64,000 nt of DNA. Origin: Flavobacterium resistens (GTDB taxonomy: Bacteria; Bacteroidota; Bacteroidia; Flavobacteriales; Flavobacteriaceae). This document shows, piece after piece, positions 28,817-37,956 of this stretch. The stretch spans positions 1 through 64,000 of the forward strand of contig NZ_FXTA01000008.1 of assembly GCF_900182645.1 (NCBI RefSeq), given 5' to 3'. The notes under the pieces were generated by a model. That model was not told the DNA's origin, made no database searches, and worked only from the letters and a program-made list of their open reading frames with translations. Every line of letters starts with the position of its first letter. Positions within the stretch are counted from its first letter, which is position 1. Both the position numbers and the translations under genes were made by a program.

Positions 28817-31800
28817 TTACTTTACCAACACATTAATTGTTTTTTTCTCCCCATTTGATAAAGTAAGCAATACAACATAAATAGAAGTTTGTGAAGGCGC
28901 AATTATATGGTTCTGAGTCTTTATATTAGAAACAGTCTGAATCAATTTTCCGTTTATATCAAAAATCTCAATAGTAGCACCTTTTAGTTGTACTTCACTA
29001 AAATTACATTCTAAAGTAAATTCAGTAGACGCTTTTACCGGATTCGGGTATATTTTGATATTATTTGAAAACACTTTCCCAGTTATTTCAAACAAACAAG
29101 ATTTAATTTTATTTCCATCTTTATCTGTAGCAATAACATAGTAAGCCCCGTTTAAAGCTTGATTTTCGTTGAAATACTGTCGAGTTGCACCCGAAATCGC
29201 TGTTCCGTTTTTATACCATTGCCAAGAAACAAAATCTTTATTTTTATTATCAAAGAAAAGAACATCCGACCAATGCTGCGTTATAAGTCCGCCCTGTGTA
29301 ACTTCAATAGGTTTTATAACCGCCACCGCTGGATTATGATTTTGATCTCCAATCTGAAATGCGGTAATTGATGTGCTTCCAGAATTTTTTATCGCTAAAT
29401 TATTCCCTGAAACCTCAGCAATATTAGTATTCACAACCGAATAAGTGATTGACAATCCACTGTTTGAAACAGCGTTAAGATTTATGCTATTTTCGGTTTC
29501 ACAGCCAAATTCCAAATCTTGATTCCACGTAATTAGTTGATCGGCTTTAGTAATCTCAAAAACCGCACTTTCAAAAACAATTTTATAATTTTTGCCAGCA
29601 TCAATTGTACCCGCATTAATTTTGTATTTTCCCGCATTTTCACCAGCTTCTCTTGAAAGATTTCCTGTTACAATTGCATTTGTATCACCATTTGCAAGTC
29701 CTGAAACAGTATATTTAAAAACTGGATCAGTTGTGCCAAAAACTTTCTGATGTTCTGTCGAAGCAGTAATAGTAAGAGTGTATTTATCTGTGGTAAAACT
29801 AACCTCATTTCCATAAGCTACAAATCCATTACTATTTATCGCATAGGCTTTTACATAATAAATTGTATTTCCTTTTAAATTAGTCAGCGTTGAGTTAATT
29901 GATCCTAATGAACTGCCTACAATAATTTTATTATCTGTTAGCAGCGGATTTGATTTAAGTGAATAAACAAATCCTGTTTCAGTTAAACATTTTCCATCAT
30001 TATTTTCTGAAGAAATTGTTCCAGAAATTACCGCTCCAGAAACCGTTATATTTGTTGCAGCCAAAGTATTTACAACAAAAGGCGTAGGCTCTTCAATTAC
30101 TACTGTTTTTGAGATTGAGCAAGAATTTGCATCAGTAATTATTATAGAATATGTTCCTGCTGTAAGTCCGCTTGCGATGGCTTCGTTTCCTCCTTTTGGT
30201 GACCATAAGTAAGTATAAGCTCCTTTTCCTCCGCTAACATTTACAGATGCAGTTCCATCATTTCCATTGTAACAAGATACATCCGTTTTTGAAGTTACAG
30301 CGTCTAGTATTGCTGGCTCAGTTATAGTAAAACTCTGCGTTGTTGTACAAGAATTTGCATCGGTTACCGTTACTGTATAAGTTCCTGCGCTAAGTCCTGT
30401 TGCTGTTGCTGAATTTCCTCCAGAAGGAGCCCAAGAATAACTGTATCCCGGTTTTCCTCCACTTACGCCAATTGTCGCTGATCCTGTATTTGCTCCGTGA
30501 CAAGCGATATTTGTTTGAGAAACTGCTGTTGCTATAAGAACATTTGGTTCTGTAATTGTAAAACTCTGCGTTGTTGTACAAGAATTTGCATCGGTTACCG
30601 TTACTGTATAAGTTCCTGCGCTAAGTCCAGTTGCTGTTGCTGAATTCCCTCCAGATGGAGCCCAAGAATAACTGTATCCCGGTTTTCCTCCACTTACGCC
30701 AACTGTCGCTGATCCTGTATTTGCTCCGTGACAAGCGATATTTGTTTGAGAAACTGCTGTTGCTATAAGAACATTTGGTTCTGTAATTGTAAAACTCTGC
30801 GTTACTGTACAAGAATTTGCATCAGTAACGGTTACTGTATAAGTTCCGGCGCTAAGTCCAGTTGCTGTTGCTGAATTTCCTCCAGAAGGAGCCCAAAAAT
30901 AACTGTATCCCGGTTTTCCTCCACTTACGCCAACTGTTGCCGATCCTGTATTTGCTCCGTGACAAGCGATATTTGTTTGAGAAACTGCTGTTGTTGTAAG
31001 AACATTTGGCTCTGTAATTGTAAAACTCTGCGTTGCTGTACAAGAGTTTGCATCAGTAACGGTTACTGTATAAGTTCCGGCGCTAAGTCCTGTTGCTGTT
31101 GCTGAATTTCCTCCAGAAGGAGCCCAAGAATAACTATATCCTGGTTTTCCTCCGTTTACGCCAACTGTTGCCGATCCTGTATTTGCTCCGTGACAAGCGA
31201 TATTTGTTTGAGAAACTGCTGTTGCTGTAAGAACATTTGGCTCTGTAATTGTAAAACTCTGCGTTACTGTACAAGAATTTGCATCAGTAACGGTTACTGT
31301 ATAAGTTCCGGCACTAAGTCCAGTTGCGGTTGCTGAAGTTCCGCCAGAAGGAGCCCACGCATAAGTATAAGATCCCGTTCCTCCGCTTACACTTACACTT
31401 GCTGATCCCGTATTTACTCCATTACATAGTAAGTTAGTTTGAGATGGAGTAACTGTTAATGCAGAAGGTTCTGTGATTGTAAAGTTTTTTACAATCGAAC
31501 AGCCATTCGCAGAAATTATCGTAACACTATAATTACCTGCTGCAAGATTGCTTGCAGTATTGCTTGAGCCACCAGTTGGTGCCCAAACATAAGTAAAAGG
31601 ACCTGGCGCTCCAGATGGAACTACCGAAGCAGAACCCGTGTTTGTACCATTACATAAAATATCGTTTTTACTTGTTGCAGCAATTAAGGTATTGGTTGTA
31701 TTAATTAAAAAAGTTTTAGAAATTTTACATCCATTACTGTCTGTAATTAAGCACGAATGGCTGCCACTATTTAATCCTGTTGCCACTGCTGCTGTTTGAC

Positions 31801-34444
31801 CAGAAGGCGACCATGAATAAGTATAAGGACCTACTCCTCCACTAACATTAACAGCCGCTTGTCCTGCCGACATACAGGTTGCATCTATTTGACTTGTTGT
31901 AGCGCTTAATATTGTAGGCTCATCAATTCTGATTGATCTAGTTACGAAACAACCATTAGAATCTGTAATTTTACAGTTGTAGGTTCCCATTGCCAGACCG
32001 ATTGCAGTTGCTCCAGTACCGCCCGAAGGTGACCATAAATAAGAATATGTACCTGTCCCGCCTGAAGGAATTACTGTTGCTGTTCCGGTAGCTCCACCAT
32101 TACATAATATATCTGTATGAGAAATTGATGCTGTTAAAACAGATGGTTCATCTATTGTAACATCAACTGTGTATACACATGAATTTCCATCTTGAATTGT
32201 TACGGTATAATTTCCCTTAGAAAGTCCTGATGCGGTAGCGGCATTACCTCCCGTAGGTGACCAAGAATAAGAATATGAACCAACGCCACCAGAGGCGGTT
32301 ACAGTTGCAGAACCATTCGATCCTCCATTACATGAAACATCTGTTTTTGTTATTGTACCAGATATTTGAGCTGGAGTACCAACAGTAACAGTTTTTGTCA
32401 ATGTACATCCTTTTGAGTCTGTTATTGTACAAGTATAATCTCCGGCACTAAGTCCTGTTGCCGTTGCTGCAGTTCCGCCAAAGGGAGCCCATGAATAAGT
32501 ATAATTTGGACTTCCACCTGATACACTTACACTAGCGCTACCATTTCCTCCACCAAAACAACTAACTCTAGCTGATGCTATTGTTGCTGAAAGACTTGAT
32601 GCTGGTTCTGTGATAGTAAAACCCTGAGTTGTTGTACATCCATTACTGTCGGTTACCGTTACTGTATAAGTTCCGGAAGCTAATCCTGAAGCTGTAGCTC
32701 CTGTTCCTCCAGAAGGTGCCCAAGAATAAGAGTAAGAACCAGTTCCTCCAGTTACATTTACAGTAGCTGAGCCGTTTGCTTCTCCGTGGCAATTTACATT
32801 GGCAATTGTTCCTTTAGAAGCAGTTAATGGATTTACAGGTTCTGTAATAGTAAAGCTCTGCATTGCTGTATATGCATTAGCATCGGTCACTGTTACCGTA
32901 TATGTTCCTGCGTTCAGACCTGTTGCTGTTGCTGAAGTTCCGCCAGAAGGTGACCAAGAATAAGAATATGAGCCTGTTCCTCCGGCTACACTCACTGTTG
33001 CTGATCCTGTTGCTTCTCCATGACAGGCAATATTTGTCTGCGAAACTTTCGATACTATAAGTTCATCTGGTTCTGTAATAGTAAAACTCTGCGTTGCAGT
33101 ACATGTATTATCATCGGTCACTGTTACTGTATAAGTTCCTGCGCTAAGACCTGTTGCTGTTGCTGAAGTTCCGCCTGATGGAGCCCACGAATAATAATAT
33201 GGCCCTGTTCCTCCGGTCACATTTACGGTTGCCGATCCTGTCGCTGTTCCACGACTAGCAATGTTTGTCTGAGAACCTTTTGATGCTACAAGTTTATCTG
33301 GTTCTGTGATCGTAAAACTCTGCGTTGCTGTACAAGAATTTGCATCAGTTACTGTTACAGTATATGTACCTGCTGCAAGCCCGGTTGCTGAGGCATTTCT
33401 TCCACCGGAAGGAGACCATTGATAGGTATAGCTTCCTGTGCCGCCTGTTACAATTGCACTAGCTGAACCATTAGCACTCCCCCTGCAACTTAAATTTGTT
33501 TGTGATGGAGTAATAGTTATTGCATTTGGTTGGGTAATAAGGACACTAGATGTAGCAGTTTGTCCTATAGCATCAGTTACTTTTAATGTGTATGTACCAG
33601 CTGTTAAACTGGATATATTTTGTTGTGTGTTACCTCCGGGTAACCATTGATAGGTTAATGGAGATTCACCGCCAGAAGTTACTGCAGTTGCACTTCCGTT
33701 TAGCATTCCATTACAAGTTAAATTGTTAGAAATAATTGATGCATCCAACAAAGGCACTACAGTTACAGTTGATTTTGTTCTGCTGCTTGTTCCAGATGCA
33801 TTGATAGCTTCTGCATAAAAGTTATAAGTTCCCGTTGTTATTGTGTTTGGTAAGACAGATGTGCCTACAGTTTCAAGAGTATTTCCTGTTCCTAATAAGT
33901 TGCCTCCTGTACTTGAGTCATACCATTTCGTAATAGAATAGGTGTAAGTTAACGTTATGTTTTGTACTGTTGCGGATGTTGTATAAAAACCATTGTGATA
34001 ATCATCGTAAACAGTTAGTGTAATTGTTCCGTTAGTAAGGTTACTAATAGGTTTTGAATATGTTTTATTGCCATTCGCTCGACTAGAAATAATACTGTTT
34101 TGAAGAGTTCCTGCGCCTGAAGCTCCTGCATAAAAATCATACATTATTGAGCCACCAGATAGATCGAAACCCGTGAAAACGACATTAGCAGAAGTGACAA
34201 CTGCACCGGGAGGTATGGCAACATTACCGGTAAGGGTAATAGCTCCATAATTCGGAATAGCTACATTTGTGCCCAAAACAACATTTTCTGTAGTAATTTC
34301 ATTGTTTGTTGCAGTTAAAACAGCGGAACTGACACCTGCAGCAATTTTTTTACTGGTCAAAACAGGTTCGGCTACCTGTGCCACAGAGTTGTAATTTGAT
34401 AAGAAAAATGAAAAATATAAAAATAAGAGTAAAGTTTTCTTCAT
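28817..34444 (-). CDS. SprB-repeat surface adhesin 1 with T9SS type A sorting domain
   Basis: This 1875-residue secreted protein would be exported by the type IX secretion system and attached to the cell surface. In order it has a signal peptide (residues 1-22), a jelly-roll-like N-terminal domain (about 50-190), and 16 SprB-type repeats of about 77 residues (about 235-1460). Each repeat follows the scheme C-x-G...GSA-x-V...GG...Y-x-W-x-P-x-GG...AGTYTVTVTD...C...F-x-ITEP. Next come an FN3-like segment (about 1465-1550), an MBG-like domain (FGTTDPVFKYTVSGLANGD) and Ig-like parts. The type A C-terminal sorting domain (about 1795-1875) has IKIYPNPV and ends KKTINVLVK. In Flavobacterium johnsoniae the much larger SprB protein is the motile gliding adhesin; this gene is a smaller relative and not SprB itself. 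The barrel gene follows without a gap, and the aegerolysin-like gene lies about 60 bases upstream. Confidence 0.93.
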   Translation of the reverse strand: MKKTLLLFLYFSFFLSNYNSVAQVAEPVLTSKKIAAGVSSAVLTATNNEITTENVVLGTNVAIPNYGAITLTGNVAIPPGAVVTSANVVFTGFDLSGGSIMYDFYAGASGAGTLQNSIISSRANGNKTYSKPISNLTNGTITLTVYDDYHNGFYTTSATVQNITLTYTYSITKWYDSSTGGNLLGTGNTLETVGTSVLPNTITTGTYNFYAEAINASGTSSRTKSTVTVVPLLDASIISNNLTCNGMLNGSATAVTSGGESPLTYQWLPGGNTQQNISSLTAGTYTLKVTDAIGQTATSSVLITQPNAITITPSQTNLSCRGSANGSASAIVTGGTGSYTYQWSPSGGRNASATGLAAGTYTVTVTDANSCTATQSFTITEPDKLVASKGSQTNIASRGTATGSATVNVTGGTGPYYYSWAPSGGTSATATGLSAGTYTVTVTDDNTCTATQSFTITEPDELIVSKVSQTNIACHGEATGSATVSVAGGTGSYSYSWSPSGGTSATATGLNAGTYTVTVTDANAYTAMQSFTITEPVNPLTASKGTIANVNCHGEANGSATVNVTGGTGSYSYSWAPSGGTGATASGLASGTYTVTVTDSNGCTTTQGFTITEPASSLSATIASARVSCFGGGNGSASVSVSGGSPNYTYSWAPFGGTAATATGLSAGDYTCTITDSKGCTLTKTVTVGTPAQISGTITKTDVSCNGGSNGSATVTASGGVGSYSYSWSPTGGNAATASGLSKGNYTVTIQDGNSCVYTVDVTIDEPSVLTASISHTDILCNGGATGTATVIPSGGTGTYSYLWSPSGGTGATAIGLAMGTYNCKITDSNGCFVTRSIRIDEPTILSATTSQIDATCMSAGQAAVNVSGGVGPYTYSWSPSGQTAAVATGLNSGSHSCLITDSNGCKISKTFLINTTNTLIAATSKNDILCNGTNTGSASVVPSGAPGPFTYVWAPTGGSSNTASNLAAGNYSVTIISANGCSIVKNFTITEPSALTVTPSQTNLLCNGVNTGSASVSVSGGTGSYTYAWAPSGGTSATATGLSAGTYTVTVTDANSCTVTQSFTITEPNVLTATAVSQTNIACHGANTGSATVGVNGGKPGYSYSWAPSGGNSATATGLSAGTYTVTVTDANSCTATQSFTITEPNVLTTTAVSQTNIACHGANTGSATVGVSGGKPGYSYFWAPSGGNSATATGLSAGTYTVTVTDANSCTVTQSFTITEPNVLIATAVSQTNIACHGANTGSATVGVSGGKPGYSYSWAPSGGNSATATGLSAGTYTVTVTDANSCTTTQSFTITEPNVLIATAVSQTNIACHGANTGSATIGVSGGKPGYSYSWAPSGGNSATATGLSAGTYTVTVTDANSCTTTQSFTITEPAILDAVTSKTDVSCYNGNDGTASVNVSGGKGAYTYLWSPKGGNEAIASGLTAGTYSIIITDANSCSISKTVVIEEPTPFVVNTLAATNITVSGAVISGTISSENNDGKCLTETGFVYSLKSNPLLTDNKIIVGSSLGSINSTLTNLKGNTIYYVKAYAINSNGFVAYGNEVSFTTDKYTLTITASTEHQKVFGTTDPVFKYTVSGLANGDTNAIVTGNLSREAGENAGKYKINAGTIDAGKNYKIVFESAVFEITKADQLITWNQDLEFGCETENSINLNAVSNSGLSITYSVVNTNIAEVSGNNLAIKNSGSTSITAFQIGDQNHNPAVAVIKPIEVTQGGLITQHWSDVLFFDNKNKDFVSWQWYKNGTAISGATRQYFNENQALNGAYYVIATDKDGNKIKSCLFEITGKVFSNNIKIYPNPVKASTEFTLECNFSEVQLKGATIEIFDINGKLIQTVSNIKTQNHIIAPSQTSIYVVLLTLSNGEKKTINVLVK
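30310..31330 (-). repeat. Four near-identical 231-bp tandem repeats inside adhesin 1
   Basis: Units 12 to 15 of the SprB repeats are nearly identical at the DNA level and recur every 231 bases (77 codons); equivalent frames start at 30390, 30621 and 30852. Each unit holds IACHGANTGSAT and GGKPGYSYxWAPSGGNSATA. The identity contrasts with the diverged units on either side and indicates recent expansion or gene conversion. The same spacing makes the array a likely site of length change. Confidence 0.9.
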
Positions 34445-34503
34445 AAGTGTGTTATTAAAATAAAAACCGGAGAAGTCTTTGCTGATGTTAATAGTTATAA
34501 TTA

Positions 34504-34938
34504 TTAAACATTCATCGAAAGCGTAAAAGTTACCGAAGTATTATCGCCGCTACCACCACTGTTTGTAATAGTATAGTTATTACTCGAAACATTTTGTGAG
34601 TATCCATTACTTCCTGCATAGGGATTATCCCAACCAATGTTCAACGAACCTTCGTATGTAGGCGAACCATCAGTAATTCCAATTATAGCATAAGTTAGAG
34701 ATCCCTGATCACCTGTCATAAAGCCATCAGAGTCATTTTGACCGATTAGCAAATCATAAACTTCAGGCTTAATTATTATTGTTGGGCCCCCATTCCATTC
34801 GCCATGATTTAAATTTGAACCTGTAAGTACTAAAACACAATTTGTGATATTAGTAAATTTAATTTGTGTACTCCTTGCAGACATATAATAAAATTTTAGT
34901 TGGTTGTTCCTACTTATAGACGTTTCAGTTACGCCCAT
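34504..34938 (-). CDS. Aegerolysin / ET79 crystal-protein-like small protein
   Basis: This protein of about 144 residues has a beta-sandwich pattern recalling the aegerolysin superfamily, in particular the Bacillus ET79-type crystal proteins. It contains ARSTQIKFTN, LNHGEWNGGP, DSDGFMTGDQGSLTYAI and IGWDNPYAGSNGYSQ. Fungal and bacterial aegerolysins bind membrane lipids and some form pores with a partner protein. No signal peptide is present if it starts at 34938. The frame extends upstream to a TTG at 35043, but a -7 box at 34975-34982 argues for an ATG at 34938 or at 34884 (MSARSTQ, closest to family N-termini). It lies just upstream of the adhesin 1 gene and downstream of an AraC regulator. 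No MACPF-type partner is in the window. The family call comes from motif memory without a search. Confidence 0.6.
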   Translation of the reverse strand: MGVTETSISRNNQLKFYYMSARSTQIKFTNITNCVLVLTGSNLNHGEWNGGPTIIIKPEVYDLLIGQNDSDGFMTGDQGSLTYAIIGITDGSPTYEGSLNIGWDNPYAGSNGYSQNVSSNNYTITNSGGSGDNTSVTFTLSMNV

Positions 34939-34974
34939 TTTTATAGTGTTTTTTTGGATCCTCATAATCCAACA

Positions 34975-34982
34975 CAAACTTA
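34975..34982 (-). promoter_or_regulatory. -7 box ahead of the aegerolysin-like gene
   Basis: The minus strand reads TAAGTTTG, matching TAnnTTTG, about 36 bases before the ATG at 34938. No well-spaced TTG is evident. If real, the toxin-adhesin-barrel genes have their own promoter inside the AraC-led gene string. Confidence 0.4.
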
Positions 34983-35093
34983 TTGCATGAAGTATATACA
35001 GGAATACTCCAAAAAGTTTTGATAAAGAAAATCTATAGCCCAAAAAGTTTTTTTAGGGGAAGAAAAAAATAGGAAGAAAAAAAAAATTAGATT

Positions 35094-36209
35094 TTAAATT
35101 GCAACATCAAATTCCTGCTTTTGCAGTTCAGATGGCAGAATATCGTGGTATTTTTTAAAAGCTGCTGTAAATTTGCTGGTATTTTCATAACCGAACTTAT
35201 ACGAAATCTCTTTTATCAAAAGTTTGTTTTCTATAATAAGTTCTTTAGCCAGTATCATCTGTTTTTCTTGAAAATACTTGTAGATTGGTTTTCCAAAAAA
35301 CTGCTTAAATTCAGACTTAAGCTTACTTTCTGAAATTTTAAATTTTTCAGCCAGAAAATCAATTCCAGGAAATTTATCATAAAGATTGCTCGTCAAATAA
35401 TTTTCAACTTTGTTGATGCTGAATTTATTTTCGTAATCAATTGCAAAATGTTTTTCAAACACTTGCTGATCTCTACAAGTTCTTAAAAAACCGAAAATAA
35501 GATTTAAAGTGCAGAGTTTAAACTGAAGAAAATCAATATGATTGGCTTCATTATTCATATTCATAACCTCATCAAAAATACCGAAGTTTTTCACCAGCTC
35601 ATCCTTCTCATCAACAGGCCAAGCAATATAAGGCTGATCAGACATTATAAATTTATCCAATCCAGCTTCTGAGAACAAACTATTTTGAAGCAAGTTTTTT
35701 TGCAGCCATTCTTCATTAAAATACAAAGTGATGTATTTGTTATTTGCTCCTTTAAAATTTACATCGCAATTGCGTTCTTTTGGCTTAAAGAATGTCCAGC
35801 TATAATTTGCAAAACATAATTGCTTTTCACAAATTTTCAAATCGATTATTGGCTGACTTGTAACATTATTAAGACTGAGCATATAGTAGCCTTTATCCTC
35901 AATTTTCATTTCCGCCGGGTCATCATAAACGAGATCAAAAGCTACATTAGTTTTATACCTCATTTTAGAATAAATAACCCAAAGTCCTTCTTCTAATTTT
36001 TGATAATTGAAGCCTCCCGAACAAAATGGCGTATTAGCGTAAACACTCTGTTTTACTCTATCATGCTTCATAAAGGGGTAATTAGCTAAACTCTCCACAA
36101 GATCTTCTGGAGTTTTACTGCTGTAAGGAAGATGATAGAAGCCGTTGCTGTACGTAAAAAAGTACTGCTTAAACTGGTTCAACCATTTTTTTAGTGTTTG
36201 TTGGAGCAT
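35094..36209 (-). CDS. AraC-family transcriptional regulator
   Basis: This 371-residue regulator has a C-terminal AraC DNA-binding domain with two helix-turn-helix motifs (about residues 270-370; IDFLAEKFKISESKLKSEFK and IKEISYKFGYENTSKFTAAF). The N-terminal 250 residues do not look like a cupin or other standard effector domain. They contain conserved-looking aromatic segments (SWTFFKPKERNCDV, KYITLYFNEEWLQ) common in Bacteroidota AraC proteins of unknown ligand. It is the first gene of a same-strand string: regulator, aegerolysin-like protein, adhesin 1, barrel. It is therefore the most likely local regulator of the adhesin module, by position only. Confidence 0.85.
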   Translation of the reverse strand: MLQQTLKKWLNQFKQYFFTYSNGFYHLPYSSKTPEDLVESLANYPFMKHDRVKQSVYANTPFCSGGFNYQKLEEGLWVIYSKMRYKTNVAFDLVYDDPAEMKIEDKGYYMLSLNNVTSQPIIDLKICEKQLCFANYSWTFFKPKERNCDVNFKGANNKYITLYFNEEWLQKNLLQNSLFSEAGLDKFIMSDQPYIAWPVDEKDELVKNFGIFDEVMNMNNEANHIDFLQFKLCTLNLIFGFLRTCRDQQVFEKHFAIDYENKFSINKVENYLTSNLYDKFPGIDFLAEKFKISESKLKSEFKQFFGKPIYKYFQEKQMILAKELIIENKLLIKEISYKFGYENTSKFTAAFKKYHDILPSELQKQEFDVAI

Positions 36210-36489
36210 TTCAAAGTCAAAGATAAAATTTATTTAAATTTTACCAAATCATCATAAAATTAAAATCTAAATAAAGTACCCTTCAATAAAATACTTAATG
36301 AAAAGTTGCTCTTTTTATAACTCAATCTTCGAAGATGAATAAGACACTATTAGTACTAGAAGGTTGACGAATGTAAATTTTAAAACACTAAATGAAAATC
36401 ATATAAATTTCTCTTCTGATAAAAACTTAGTTTTAAATTATTCTATTGGATAATAGAAAGTTTAGAAAAAATTAAAATCAAATACTCTT

Positions 36490-36591
36490 ATGGAATACGA
36501 AAAACAATATTATGCGCCCGAAGGATTTGGAACCGATACTACTTCATATGAAGAAGACCTTTTGTACTATGAAAATGACTGGGAAAAGTAA
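36490..36591 (+). CDS. Possible small acidic, tyrosine-rich protein
   Basis: This 33-codon frame from ATG to TAA encodes a strongly acidic peptide with five tyrosines (beginning MEYEKQYYAPEGFGTD). It is followed about 115 bases later by a good rho-independent terminator. The composition is unlike random translation of the AT-rich surroundings, which would be rich in Lys, Asn and Ile. There is no family match that I recognise, so expression is unproven. Confidence 0.3.
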   Translation: MEYEKQYYAPEGFGTDTTSYEEDLLYYENDWEK

Positions 36592-36705
36592 AATCACCTA
36601 GTTTTATAAAAAAAGACTATATATATTATTCTTTTCATCCTATTGAAAAAAATTCCTCCTCTCTTCAATAAAAAATTAACAATTTCAGGCTAAATAGCAA
36701 AAAGG

Positions 36706-36731
36706 AAAAGCCTCCAATAAAAGAGGCTTTT
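36706..36731. terminator. Rho-independent terminator, bidirectional
   Basis: AAAAGCCTC pairs with GAGGCTTTT around a short AT loop, with A and T runs outside the stem. It serves the aldo/keto reductase gene on the minus strand and possibly the small frame on the plus strand. Confidence 0.75.
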
Positions 36732-36773
36732 ATAATAAAAATATAACGATATACTTTTTTTAAAAGCGCTGCT

Positions 36774-37724
36774 TTAGCTCCATTCCGGAAACTGAGTTTT
36801 ATTTAAATCCAGCTTTTCAATTGCACTTATGTCTTCATGATTAAGTTTGAAATCAAATATATTCAGATTTTCTACAATATGTGCTTTTTGGGAAGATCTT
36901 GGAATGGCAACAATACCACGCTGATAATGCCATCTCAAATTGACCTGAGCAATGGTCTTGTTGTATTTTTTCGCAATTTGAGCAAATACTTCATCTGTAA
37001 AAAGTCCATTTCGACCTTCAGCAAAAGGTGCCCACGCCTCCATCTGAACATTATGTTTCTTTAGCAAATTATATGAATTGCCTTGCTGAAAATAAGCATG
37101 TGTTTCAATCTGATTCACTACCGGTTTTACCTGAGCATAAGACAAAAGATCGGCCAGCTGTTCTGAATCGAAGTTACTTATTCCTATAGCTCTGATTTTT
37201 CCAGCCGCGTAAAGTTCTTCCATTGCTTTCCAGGATCCTTTTACATCACCTCTTGGACGATGTATAAGATACAGATCGAGATATTCAAGTCCTAATTTTG
37301 TAAGTGTCTCTTCAAAACCTTTTTTAGCATTCTCATAACCAGCATCATCAACCCATAGTTTCGAAGTAACAAAAAGTTGTTTTCTATCAATTCCACTTTG
37401 CTTTATTGCTTTACCTACCGCTTCTTCATTTCCATACACTTTTGCAGTATCAATAAGACGGTATCCTACTGATATAGCATCGGCTACAGATTGCTGACAT
37501 ACTTCTCCTCTAAGTCCATAAGTTCCAAATCCAAGCATAGGCATTTTTACGCCATTATTCAGCTTAACATCTGGGATGTTGGCAGCACCTTTATCCATTA
37601 TAACATTTCCAAACAAATTAGGCATACCAAACATGCCTAAGTAAATGCCGGCAGCTGCAAGTTTTACACCGCTTTGTAAAAATCTGCGTCGGTTTATTTC
37701 ATTTTTTTGGTTTTGAGAATTCAT
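36774..37724 (-). CDS. Aldo/keto reductase with Tat-like signal
   Basis: This 316-residue NADPH-dependent aldo/keto reductase has the usual (beta/alpha)8 motifs: LNNGVKMPMLGFGTYGL, LIDTAKVYGNEEAVG (catalytic Asp and Tyr), FVTSKLW (Lys), LYLIHRP (His), and the NADPH-binding ending IAIPRSSQ-like (VAIPRSSQKAHIVEN). The N-terminus has the twin-arginine pattern NRRRFLQSGVKLAAAG, so the protein is probably exported folded to the periplasm, which is unusual for a cofactor-dependent reductase but seen in Bacteroidota. The start is the ATG at 37724; the frame opens seven codons earlier at a TTG. It lies between the two adhesin modules on the same strand but has its own terminators. Confidence 0.9.
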   Translation of the reverse strand: MNSQNQKNEINRRRFLQSGVKLAAAGIYLGMFGMPNLFGNVIMDKGAANIPDVKLNNGVKMPMLGFGTYGLRGEVCQQSVADAISVGYRLIDTAKVYGNEEAVGKAIKQSGIDRKQLFVTSKLWVDDAGYENAKKGFEETLTKLGLEYLDLYLIHRPRGDVKGSWKAMEELYAAGKIRAIGISNFDSEQLADLLSYAQVKPVVNQIETHAYFQQGNSYNLLKKHNVQMEAWAPFAEGRNGLFTDEVFAQIAKKYNKTIAQVNLRWHYQRGIVAIPRSSQKAHIVENLNIFDFKLNHEDISAIEKLDLNKTQFPEWS

Positions 37725-37904
37725 GTTGTTTTTTGTATTAGTCAATTCATATCAGTTAATAAAAGTATATATTATATTTTAAATAAAATGTTTAATTTTT
37801 TAATATAACGTAATTATTAAAAGAGAATAAAAAAAGCTATTATTCAATGAAATTATGAATAAATTTTTCTTTCTGTTTTTATTAAAACCTTTTGTTTACC
37901 GAAC

Positions 37905-37938
37905 AAAAAAAAAGAGCTGTTAGTTAAAACAGCTCTTA
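37905..37938 (-). terminator. Rho-independent terminator of the adhesin 2 operon
   Basis: AAGAGCTGTT pairs with AACAGCTCTT, and on the minus strand the stem is followed by a long T run. It ends transcription just after the barrel gene at 37957. Confidence 0.82.
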
Positions 37939-37956
37939 GGATAGATTTTATTTAAT

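Larger units (their letters stand above)
36210..36773. other. Intergenic region with a small possible ORF
   Basis: Apart from the short frame at 36490-36591 and the terminator at 36706-36731, this AT-rich stretch shows no gene. It should contain the promoter of the AraC regulator. Confidence 0.4.

Noticed and set aside
30390..31043. Three similar 63-codon minus frames that look like a repeated small gene family
   Set aside because: They are alternate-frame readings of the 231-bp SprB repeat units of adhesin 1.
30310..31330. Regularly spaced repeats as a CRISPR array or satellite
   Set aside because: Units are 231 bases with no spacer pattern and are in frame within a coding sequence.
28817..34444. 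Calling adhesin 1 sprB
   Set aside because: SprB proper is several times longer and accompanied by sprC, sprD and sprF; only the repeat type and secretion signal match.
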